DNA from: Monosporascus cannonballus
Lineage: Eukaryota > Ascomycota > Sordariomycetes > Xylariales
Length of the DNA: 64,000 nt
Direction of reading: 5' to 3'
Assembly: GCA_004154925.1 (NCBI GenBank)
Contig: QJNS01000035.1
Location: forward strand, 252,899-316,898
Shown piece by piece: positions 1 to 11,158 of the stretch (its first letter is position 1; each line of letters begins with the position of its first letter). The position numbers and the translations under genes are program-made. The notes beneath the pieces were generated by a model, which saw only the letters and a list, made by a program, of their open reading frames with translations, was not told the origin of the DNA and made no database searches.

Positions 1-65
1 TATTTACTAGGGTGTTAAAATTAAAGCTTACATATACTATTTAAAATAAACGGCCTCCAAAATAG

Positions 66-260
66 TGTAAGATAATAGGTAGCTGAGGGCTAGGATAAGG
101 TAACCTCCGACCAGTCGCAAAGCGTACTTTAAGAAGTAAATGTATTAGATTATTTTTATCTGGCGTTTCTTACTAGCAGCCAGATAGTTATTTGTATAGA
201 CGCGTAGATCTGTGGCTGGTTGGATACTAGCCGCAGCCCTATAAAAGCTGTATTTTTATA
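66..260 (-). repeat. Left LTR (3' LTR of the minus-strand element)
   Basis: It begins TGTAAGATAATAGG and ends TGTATTTTTATA, the C-to-T-mutated form of the TGTATTCTTACA end kept in the right copy. Length is 195 bp, the same as its partner. The differences from 6634-6828 are mostly C/T and G/A, as expected for RIP acting on both copies. Confidence 0.8.
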
Positions 261-2029
261 ATTACTTTTTTCAAGCTGTTAATCTTTAATAGCATTAATA
301 AATTAATATAATTCGATCGTAAATTGGATTACGCACGATAACCGAAAGTTTTTCGTATATAAATAAGTAAATTATATTATATTATATACGGTTGTTTTAG
401 TAATTAATACGTACTGCGTTAAAAAAATTAATTATATTTCGTTTAATCTTTTATATTTATCTGATTTGTAACTGTGCCTTATTTATTTTTTTCGTTTTTT
501 TCCGTATTTTATTTCCGTTTTTTTTTACGTACGGTTTTCGTTCTATTTTTATTCGTTATATTCATTTTCTGTAAATCATTTTATAAAAAATGATATTTTT
601 ATTCTAGTAACGGCTGAGAATTTTTTAAGCGTTATCTTTTTAATGCCGACGATACGCCTGACCTTAATCGTATTATACATAATAATAAATTATACAATAT
701 TTATATAATATAGCGCTATTTCGATTATTGTACGGTTTACGTTTCGGTTTCAGACGCTTTAAATTATGTCGTAATCAATTATTATTATAGAACTTTTCGT
801 ATGGTAAATACTTATTCTTATTATCGTTAATATCGCCGTTTAATTTCCGTTTAGATTTCGGTCGTCCTTAAAAGCGTTGTTCAAATTATCGCTTATTTTA
901 CCGTCGTATATTTTTCGATTTTCTTCCGATGTTCCTGTGTTGATTTCCTTAGTACGCCTATTAAGAGCTGATTGGCGTAAGGCTTAATAGCTGAACGGGA
1001 GATTTTGTTCTTGAGATAAAGGCTCGATTTTTTTTGCGTCGTCTATCGGTTTTCGTTCGCCTTTTATTTTGTTTGCAAGGGAATTATAGTTTGGTTTTTT
1101 ATGTCTTAGTTGATATAAGATTCGATGATTACGTGTAGGTTTATACTTAAGATAAAAGTTCGAATCTCTCCTTATCGCCGCTTAGTTTTCGATTGTGTTC
1201 TAATTCGCATATGTATTTAGTAGTTATTTAGTCGGTTCATTTCCAATCGATATACGATAAGGTAGCTGTTTGCTAAAAGCTTTTATAACTTTATATTTGT
1301 TAGGCGACCGGTTTTCAATAAAGCTGTTATTGCTTTACGATCTTTGGATCGTCTCATTTTCTATATACCTATTTAATTTTTTTCTTATAGCGCTATAATA
1401 TCTTAGGCGCATATTCGAAATGCTTTCGGGGTTCTTACGTATTGTATTCTGCGGGCCAGTTTTTCTATTTGATTAGATATTCACGTTATCTTCGATTATT
1501 TTGATGGCGGACGATGTCCTTTACCATTTTTTTTCTATTTCTTTATCAGGTCCAGTAACGTTATTTGGACGTCGTCTAATTTTCGATTATATTACGGTTT
1601 TAACAGAGATATTGGAAATACATTATATATCCGTTGATATTTAATAAGAAGAATTACTTTGTACGTTTAGAAACCTATTTATTTTTTGGATCGCAATTGA
1701 AATATAAGTATTAGCTTTTTGTTTTTGAATTTAAAGTTTTTGGTTAATAAATTTACTTATTGCCTTAATTGAAATTTTATAAGCGTATAGCGCCGATTAT
1801 AATACTTTTTCTCGACTGCCGTTATTTTTTTAATATTCGTATGTTGTTCGACGAATAGCCGTTAAATTTTCGAGTCGTTCTTTAATTTTTTTATATTTAT
1901 TTTTTGAATTTTTGTTAAAGATATTTAATTATTTTTAAAGAATATCCATATAGAGTTTCGAGCGGAAAGCGGGCGGTAGATACGTTCCGCGTATTATTAT
2001 ATATAAATTTCGTATTTCGTAATAACTTT

Positions 2030-2360
2030 ATCTATTAGTTTTGATATTTAATAATATAATTACGGAAGTAATATTTTAGGATTTAATAAATACGTTTTAT
2101 TTGCTTATCGATTTACGGATAGTAAACGGTTAATATTTGCCGTTTTATTTTTCGTTTCTTATAAAATTCCACTCAGAATTAATTCGTTAGTAATTTATTT
2201 TTATGGTTACTAATTCCAGCTAGCGTATCGAATTTTTATTTAACCTTGTCGTAAAGTGATTGAGTTAATTCGGTTACGGTTAAGGTTTTAACCGTAAAAA
2301 TAAATAATCTTAATTTCGTAAAGCGGTCGACGATTACCAGGATTACGTCGTACTTTAGCC
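2030..2360 (-). pseudogene. Integrase catalytic core of the Gypsy element, RIP-mutated
   Basis: Minus-strand reading gives YDVILVIVDRFT near 2352-2316, the first-Asp block of a Gypsy DDE integrase. It is followed by a block reading GISNHKNKLLTN near 2220-2180, where the second catalytic Asp is replaced by Asn. The third block ends IKRIY*ILKYYFR near 2090-2045, where the catalytic Glu reads Lys. Stops occur between blocks. The order after RT is that of Ty3/Gypsy rather than Ty1/Copia. A possible zinc-finger N-terminus and chromodomain were not resolved. Confidence 0.8.
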
Positions 2361-4081
2361 TATTTAAACTTAGACTTTTAGAAAATTTCGTAATAAAACT
2401 TAACGAAATTTTAGAAAAAGTTATTTAGATAATGGTAAAAGCTACAATGGTTCATACAGTTTGTGGCGTAATTTTATTATGCCCTGGTAATTCGAATATT
2501 ATTTAATATATTTTCGGATATCGTTTACTACATTTTCTTAATAAAATTGTTTAGTTATTAGTTTTGAAGTATTAATGTATCTTATATATCTTATTTTCGG
2601 ATTATTATAGTATTAGTTAACTAATTATTTCCGTAAAACATTTTATAACGATATTACAAATTTATTTCGATAATGCAAAACCTTATTTAAATTTAAAAAA
2701 TATCCTTTCTTTATACCGGCTTCGTATTTAATCATTTATATCAGCTTTATAGTATTTAAGTCTTTAGTTTATAACTTTCAAACTTGATCGTAAAACTGTT
2801 GAAAAGTTTTTGATTAAAATACCGTTTCGTCTTTAGATAGTTCCTTTACAAAAGCACGTAAAACGTATTAGTTATAAATAATAATCTTGATATTAGTTTT
2901 GTCCTTTTTAGATTTTTTCGGAATCCGATCATAGTACGGTTATAATTTGCGGTTGCCGTTATTTAATCGTTAGTTGTATTATTATTGCGATTTGCGTTTA
3001 TATTATTATTCGTAAAAAATAGATTCGACAGGTATATAGTTTCTTATTTTCCCTTTTTTTAAAAAGTCTTTTACAATCGTATAATGAGAGTTTTTCGCTT
3101 TTTTTACACAGATGATAATTATCTAAGTTTTTGCCATTTAAACTCAATCTGGAAATTTAACGGCGAATAAACTTTAAGCTGTTTTTATAAGGTTTTTTTA
3201 TCTTTTTATAATATTTTAAATCGCGTTATATACTTATAATTATTTTCCGTACATTTTTCAGCATATCGTTCGTAAACTGTAACATTTTCGATAACGTAAA
3301 AATTATATTTCCGTACGAAATTTCTTTTAACATATAATTTAGGTCTTTTAATAGCCCGTTTACCGAGTTAGCGATACCCGGTCTGTATTAGATTTCGAAA
3401 TCGAATTATAAAAAAACGATAAATTTATCGAGTTAATCCCCTTTTAAAATTACTCGTTAATACATTTATATACTTTTTAACGTTATATAGTTGTTAAGTA
3501 TTATAAAGATTTCCGTATTTTTAAGATATTAACGTTAATATTTTAAGTTTTTTATAATTGCTAGGAATTTTTATTATTTATAACTTTTTTTAATTGAACT
3601 AAGCTTTTGCAATTAATATGTAACTAAGTGATAATACTTTGTATATTTTTGCGATAATATTCCTAATATAACTTTTATACAAATATTTATTTCGATATTG
3701 GTATTTTTGGAATTATTTTAATATCGGAACATAATCTTTAATTAAAAGATGTCTTTTAATTTGCGAAAGGCTTTCTTAGCTTTTTCGAGCTAATGAAATT
3801 CTGCTTTCTTGCGTTGGTATTACGCCTCTTTTAACAGCCTAGTAATAAGTTCGATAATATATAAATAATAGGCGATAAACTTCCGATAAAAATTCGCGAA
3901 TTCTAAAAAAAAACTGGATATCGTAAATCGACTCTGGTTCTGGCCACGTTTCGATAACATCGACCCGTTGGCAGTCTATCTCTAGGCAGTCGATATTAAT
4001 TACGAATCTTAAAAAATATATCCTTTTTTAAAAAAATTCGTATTTAAATACTTTGGCAAATAATTAGTATTATAATAACCG

Positions 4082-4440
4082 TTTATAAATTAGTTAAAAA
4101 TGTTTGCATTTTTTCGCTATCCGAATAAATAATTATATTATTTAAATATATTACGTATATATAGTTAATTAATCCAGTTAATACCTTATACATATAGATC
4201 TGAAACGTGGCTGGCGCGTTAATAAGGCTAAATGGTATAGCCGTATATTTAAATTACTTGTATCGCATTCGAAAAACGGTTTTTTACTAATCGCTCTTCC
4301 TAATCCCTAGGCGATCTATCATTTTTGAAATCAAGGATAAAAGATATCGATTTTTTATTATTACTCGATTTAGCCCTCTGTAGTTAACGTACAATCGGAA
4401 ACTGCCGTCCTTTTTGGGCATAAATAATACTAGTACTTTT
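4082..4440 (-). pseudogene. Reverse transcriptase core of the Gypsy element, RIP-mutated
   Basis: Read on the minus strand, this stretch holds successive Gypsy RT blocks: a FMPKKDGSFRL segment followed by NYRGLN, then ISKMIDRLG, then PFSLINAPATFQ, and finally YLNNIIIYSDS. In active elements of this family the last block has the metal-binding pair YLDD or YVDD; here both Asp read Asn. The Asp before YRGLN is also Asn. A stop interrupts the frame just before the PF..NAPATFQ block. Every one of these changes is G-to-A on the coding strand, as RIP would leave. The motif order and identity make the family call secure; the protein is dead. Confidence 0.88.
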
Positions 4441-6633
4441 ACGTCCGCTTTCGAATAACGTATTCGACCTATCTTTAGGTTTTTTCGAATGTATTTTTCG
4501 AGTACCTTCCTTTAGGCCTTCGAAATAAGATAAATTGGGCCGAATAAGGGCGTTTTCCCTGTGATCAAGTTTATTGTATATTTTGCCCCTAGTAGCTTAG
4601 GCATTTTTTTCGCTACTTTTTCGGAATATATTTGCTGCAAATTTTTTAGATATATAATAAAGGCGGTTATCTCTTATTTTTACTATTTCCTAAATTCTAA
4701 GATATTTAATATTTCGGCTAAGTTTATTAAATTAACGATATAAACTTATTTACCGAAAAACGTTAAATCTGTAATTACCTATTTATCGACCTTTTGTAAT
4801 GGTCTGTATAACTATTAATATATAATTATATTTAACAAAATTCTTATTTTACTCATTTCGAGTTTAAATAATAGAAAATCGAGCATTTACCAATCGAGAT
4901 ATATCACAAAATAAATTTATATAAACTTTCGTTTATTTCTATTATTGCCCGTTATATTAATAAAAGTTTTATAAGCTTTATAACATTTGATATATACATT
5001 ATTAATGCCGATAAGGCCTGGGATATTTACGGATATTAATTGGAAATTAAATTTTCTTATTAATATTTTACTTATAGCATTTACTTATACTCCGGTATCC
5101 ATATTTATTTATACTGCTATATCTCCTATATTTTTTTAGATAAATATTTTTCTTTTAAAAGGGGGCTTTATTTCGATTATCTTATAATTATTAGCCGAAA
5201 TAAACTAGACGTATATATTTATTCCGATTTCTTTTTCAGATTTACATTTGAGAACCTGTTCGATTTATTATTATATATTATAATATTGTATACGGCCTTC
5301 GGAAGTCGGTTTTCGTATAATCGGGATAATAAAAGTTTTATATTTTTTGGGGTTATAATTTATGTTTTTGTAATTTAGCTTTCCATAATTATAATATTTA
5401 AGTATGCCCTTATAAAAGTTAGGGATGTTAAGTTATATAGATTTTTTTCGATCGGAATTAACTCGGCGATTATTTATTTTCCGAATATAAAAATACCTGC
5501 GGTCCTTATTGCTTTCATACAGCGCTTTTAATTTACTTTAGCGATCTTTTTTTCCGAAACTATTAAAATATAAGTATTTGTTTTTATTAATATATTTGGC
5601 GGAAGATAATCGGTTTTTCGTTCTTTTTTTAGGTATCTTAATAATATTGTATCTTATTTTTTACGTTATTAATTTCTTTTAATTTAACGGTTTTTTTTGT
5701 AATAAAATACTTCGTAACTCTGATATTAATTTATAAAAATAATTAAAAACAAAACGCATATTATTTCCACTGTTTTCAGAGTTAAACGCATTTATAAACT
5801 TTGTTTTATAAATTAAGAGTTTTGATTTAACGAAAAAGTTTAATAGTTATTAATTAAATTATTATCGTAATTGTATAAATTGTTCTTTATATTCTTTACC
5901 GGAAAATTTTGGATTTACGTAATTGTTTTTAATAAAAATTTATACATCTTTTATTTTTAATTTTTTTCGTAATTCAATAATTAAGCGTAACGCAATATAA
6001 CTATTAAACCTGTATAATAAAATTGTTTATATAATTTATAATTTATTAAATGTAAATAAAAATATTTTGGTTTAATTTTTCGGCGTAAGTTTTCGTAATA
6101 ATCTTTAAAACTTTTTTTAATTAACGTACATTCGAAAGTTTTCGAGTAATTATAACGCGGTATTTGTTTATTATTTTTAAGTGTTTATAACAATATTATA
6201 ATTAACTTATAAAATTTTATTTTAACTTATATTATTATTTATTATTTATTTAATTATTTAAATAATTCCGAGTATTATTTATTTTGTTAACGGATAATTC
6301 TTAAAATTTGATTATTATTAAAAAAATTTCTGTATTTTAAATTCCGAAATACGGTTATTATATTATATCCGTTTTCCGATTATTTTATTAACGGTTATCG
6401 GGACGTATCCTTATTATATATATAAAGTGATTCGGAATTTCGAGAATTATAGTTTTTTGCCTGTTAAGATTTCGTTATAAGCTTTTTCGCCTGTTCCCGT
6501 ATCGTAATTTATCGTTCGTCGATTGAGTTCCAATCGGCGGTTTTTTCGACTAGTAACTTAGGTTCGTTTTGCAGTCGGTAATCTTTGTTTCTAGTAATTA
6601 TTGCGCTATCCTTTATAGTAAAGATGGAAGAAT

Positions 6634-6828
6634 TGTAAGATAATAGGTAGCTAAGGGCTAAAATAAGGTGACTCTCGACTAGTTGCAGAACGTATTCCAA
6701 GAAGTAAGTATATGAGGTTATTTCTATCTGGCGTTTTTTATTAGTTGCTAGATAGTTATTTATACTGGCGCGTAGATCTGTAGCTGGTCGGATATCAGCC
6801 GCAGCTTTATAAAAACTGTATTCTTACA
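6634..6828 (-). repeat. Right LTR (5' LTR of the minus-strand element)
   Basis: It begins TGTAAGATAATAGG and ends TATTCTTACA, so the LTR has the short terminal inverted repeat TGTAAGA/TCTTACA typical of LTRs. It aligns along its whole 195 bp with 66-260. Confidence 0.8.
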
Positions 6829-6833
6829 ATTAG

Positions 6834-9800
6834 CAGTTATTAACAATTAATACGCAAATTAATACATATATTACTAATATAGATATATTAATAAAAAGCG
6901 TAATAAAAATAACTTTAATTTGTTTTTGTAAAACCTTAAAAGTTTATCGTTAAAATCGGAAATATATTTCTCTAGGTAAACGTTGAATAATTTCACGTAC
7001 AAAATATTAAAATAAAGCCTTTAATATTAAAAGGTTAAAATATTTTTAATATTTGCAGATTTTTCGAAATATAACGTTTTAATAAAAAAGTTAATTGGAA
7101 AAAATTAATTAATAAGGCCTCAAATACTTATTACCGGGTTTTTATCGTTTGAGCTTTTTAATTGTACCGGTTATATCCGTAACGATTTTTTTAGTTATCG
7201 GCTTGGCTTTGCCTTTGTCCTTAGTCGTATCTTTGCCTTTAGATGAGTATTTTGACGTTTTTAGCCTGTAAAATTACGCGTAATTTTGAATTAAACTTAA
7301 TATATCGATTAATACGCTAATTAATACGCTAATTAATATAAGTATTAACTTACGGATTTTTACGCGTAATATAACGAAAAGATTATTTGTCGAATTTAAA
7401 AAGTTTATATCAAAATAAAAATAAATTAATTGAAAGTAACGAGCAAACGTAATTATATGGAAATACAATTATGTAAAAATTTACGATATATTGTATATGG
7501 TATAGGTAAAACGAAATAATAATATTACGATGATTGAGGTAACTTGTTTATAAAATCATTTTTTCAAAATTTATTTTTTCAACATGAAACTTTTACATAC
7601 GCGTATAACAAAAAATATATAATAAAACATATTTGAAAATTTAAAAAATGAAAGTTAAAAAACGTTTAGTATTATAAAGTGATAAAATAAAATAAAATAA
7701 AATAAAACAAATAAAATAAATAAAATATATTATATAACAGCAAATTTATATATAAAATATTATTTAACGAAAATTATAAATCCGAATATATTTTAATAAA
7801 TTAAATGAAATTGCTTATATTGCTTATAAATATACAAATTAAATAATAATATACTTTTTTTCATTAGTATATGTTTTCAAACGGATTGCGATAAGTTTTT
7901 AAGATTTCTATAAACTTTTTTTTCGTACTTTTGTCGATCCAGTTATAACGTTTCCAGTTTTCGTCTATTTTCTGGCGCCCGAATTAGTTAATGCCGCTAA
8001 TGGGCCAGGTTTTTGCTGTACGATAATTTTATTGTAAACTTATTTTCTTAATAAAAAATTAACTATATTTAGCGTTATTTTGCTATCGATTTAAAGTATA
8101 GCCGTTTAAAAACGGTTTAGAAATTATTGATTTCGTTAATAACGGAAATAAGATAAATAACGTTTAAACCTTATTTTTTCGAAAATTTCGTATGAAAAGT
8201 TTTTTCGATTTTTTTTTGCCAACGTTTCGTAATTTAGATAAATTCGTCGCCTTCGGTATAATCGTACCAAATATTAGACAGTAAATCTTTTTACGTATTT
8301 CGCAAATAAGATACGATAAAAAGACTAATTCGAAACATAAGATATTTTAATTCGGAACGGTTAGATAAATAAATTAATTTAATCTAATTTCACATTCGCT
8401 TTACTAATACGGTAACAGCCTAAATACAGAGATAATTACGAGCGAATACGGCCAACCTAGAGAACAATATTTTTATTTTACGCTAAAATAAAAGAATTTT
8501 TTGGTTAAAAAATAAGTTTACGTTTTATTTAACGTATTAATTTCCGTATAGAGAATTTATATAATTTGCGTATTTTCAGATAATAATCGACGATTTATTC
8601 CTAAAGTTAACTATTATCGAGATTTAATAAGTTCGAAAAAATACGTCACTAAATATTAATAAAAGTATTATCGGAAAATCTTTTTTAAAATAGTGCGAAA
8701 AAATAAATATTTTTAAGAAAATGTTAATATTTTTAGTTATAATTATCGCTAGATTTCGATTAATACGTTATTAACGAAATAATTTCGTTACGTTATTTTT
8801 ATATTTTTTGTAATAAGACTTATAAATACGTTTAAAATAACGAATCGCTTTATCGCGAAAAAAGTGTGAGATAAGCAAGGGTGCGAATCTAATCCAAACC
8901 CCAATTAGGATTTGAGCACCCAAATCCACCTTATAAGAGCGCATATAATAAGCCTTCAGCTACATTACAAAAAGTTGTTTACAAACGATTAGCCTAGAAA
9001 CGTCTTTGACTTATCGAAATAGAGCTCTATTTTCGATTTCAAAAAAAAATATAAAAGCATAACGAAAATAAGATAATATTTGTTATATTTAAAAGATTTT
9101 ACCTATATAAATCTGATGAAATTTAAGGTAATTTTAAACAATGTAAAATAATTTTTTAAAGTAAGGTTACGAAATACTAGCAGAAATTCGATTTTGTAAA
9201 TAAATTTCGTATTTGCGAAAATATTTCTTTATAGTTTTAAACTTTAGAAAAATATGATTATAATTCGAATTTTTCGAAACGCTAAAAAGGTTTATTAATA
9301 AGAGGAACGGCTTGTAAATATCGATCAAGTAATCGATAATATTCTAGGTGGTATCCGTAATTTCGAAACTAATTATTTTTTCGTAACATATATAATCCTC
9401 GATTATAGATTTTAATTAATAAGCTCGAATAAGTATGTATATTACGAAGCTCTAATGAATTTTTATGTTTCGAATAATTTGTAATATTTTTTGGATATTT
9501 AAAATACTTTTTTAAAAAGTACCTTATACGCGTCTAAATCGTAATTAACGTTCGGTATCAAGACTAAAATATATCGCAAACTATTTGATTTAAATTAGTG
9601 TAAAAATTAATACAAATATTATTAGAAAAATTAATATAACGTTATTAGCGAGATAATAAGGATTAACGTATTTCTGTTACGATACGATTAGTCGTATTAA
9701 GCTTAATCTGCTTAATTCTGGCTGTTTTTTTGTTTTTTTGGGCCCGTTTGATTATTTATATTTATATTATTTATAATTTTTAAATATTTAAAAAAAAAAA

Positions 9801-10074
9801 CTTTTACATATATTTTATAAGAAATACGAGAAATAATAGAAATATTTTGCCCTTTTTATTTATCTTTTTTTATATATTTTCTAAAATGCTTTATATCGAA
9901 ATTCGTTTTGTTATTCGCTGTTATAACCTGGATTTTTGTATGAAGTCCGTATTTCTTTAGTATTTCGTATAAGGTTCGAATAATTAATTTTTCTTTTTTA
10001 TATTTATATGGGTAAATGTTAATTAGAACGTATTTAAATTTTTAACTTTTGTCGATAAAGTGAACATATATATA
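6834..10074. other. Decayed A+T-rich DNA without recognisable genes
   Basis: No coding sequence is supported. The stretch contains a run of AAAAT-type pentamers near 7682-7730 and a less A+T-rich islet at about 8865-9010. The islet starts TGTGAGATAAGCAAGGGTGCG and continues with CCCC and GAGCACCC clusters, and could be a hAT-like transposon end. Scattered less A+T-rich words near 7930-8010 suggest a further ruined element of unknown type. Confidence 0.6.
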
Positions 10075-10243
10075 TGAGATAACGAGGATGTAATGCTAGC
10101 CACAATATCAAAAGGTCAGCAATTCCAAACCCTTCTGGGCTATATCAGCAAGTAGTTACTTTTCCTAATATTTGGAGACGTTTTATCAGGATACATAGGG
10201 TCCTGTTCTAGCTCTTCTGGCTATAGGAGGCTGCGTTATCTCA
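10075..10243. mobile_element. 169-bp MITE-like element with 10-bp perfect TIRs
   Basis: The segment begins TGAGATAACG and ends CGTTATCTCA, a perfect 10-bp terminal inverted repeat. Its interior is of ordinary base composition (for example CCAAACCCTTCTGGGC), whereas both flanks are extremely A+T-rich. It has no coding capacity. The flanks are TA-rich, so a TA or short A+T target duplication cannot be told from background. The intact composition suggests it arrived after the surrounding DNA was mutated, or was too short for RIP. Superfamily is not assigned. Confidence 0.6.
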
Positions 10244-11126
10244 CAATATATCTTGAAAAGCTGATGTTAGGCTAGGAGAAATCTAAATATCGGTAATTAC
10301 CGAAACGTAAAATTCGGAAGGAAAATTTTGTAATTCCGACCGCATAATTTTATTTGCGTATTTTTCGTATTTGTCTTTAAACGTACGAAAGTTTCGAAAA
10401 TTATAAATAAAGAATATATACCGAACTTAATTAATAAAATACGGATTGTGGATAATATAAAAAGATAAATATAAGTTGGCTTATATTTTAACTATATAAC
10501 GATTATTTTGCGACAAAATTATAATATCATTAAGCAAATATTATTAAATTATAATTAATACGATAATAAGTATAATAAATAAAGCGTATTATAAAACCTG
10601 ATTTATAATAAAACTTGTAACGATTTAACTTTTCTTATATCGGGCTAATTTTAGTTCGCATTATCTATTATTTATATAATTTTTAATAAAGTAATATTGA
10701 GTTCGAATAATACTTTAATTATTTTATAAATTATGTTATTAAATATAACGGTATATAATTAATGTTTTGAGAACGGAAAATGAATACGTTAAAAGTAAAA
10801 ATTAATACGTTAAAAATGCAAAATTAATACGGGCGGAAATTTAAAAATAAATTTTAAATAAGATATATATTCAAAATATTATAACGAGGTTATTTAGTAT
10901 TCGAATTTTCTATTTAATATTTATTTTATTTCGAATATTTCGGATATATTTTGAAAATTTATTATTCTTTTTCTTTTTAATTTTTTCGCGCCTTATATAA
11001 CCTGAATACGTTTTTTAATAAATAAAATCATATTCTTATTACGTCGCGTATTAGACGATATTTTAAAGAAAATCTTAATTAATCGTAATAATATACAGTT
11101 TAAATATTTTGTAAATTTATCAGTTC

Positions 11127-11158
<32 letters not shown>

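Larger units (their letters stand above)
66..6828 (-). mobile_element. Degenerate Ty3/Gypsy-type LTR retrotransposon
   Basis: Two directly repeated 195-bp LTRs (66-260 and 6634-6828) enclose about 6.4 kb. Pol motifs read on the minus strand in the Gypsy order: reverse transcriptase near 4440-4080, then integrase near 2360-2030. The 5' LTR is therefore the right-hand copy. An A/G-rich tract (GAAAAAAG, minus strand, about 263-272) beside the left LTR fits a polypurine tract and supports that orientation. The flanking pentamers are AATAG (61-65) and ATTAG (6829-6833), a target duplication with one mismatch. All reading frames are broken and catalytic residues are lost, so the copy cannot move by itself. 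The gag, protease and RNase H regions must lie between the seen motifs but were not resolved. Confidence 0.85.

Noticed and set aside
4561..4743. 60-codon plus-strand frame in the A+T block
   Set aside because: It lies opposite the minus-strand pol region and has the Ile/Phe/Tyr composition of A+T-rich noise.
11131..11158. Regular short repeats in the A+T block considered as a CRISPR-like array
   Set aside because: It is a simple triplet microsatellite with no spacers, in a eukaryotic genome.
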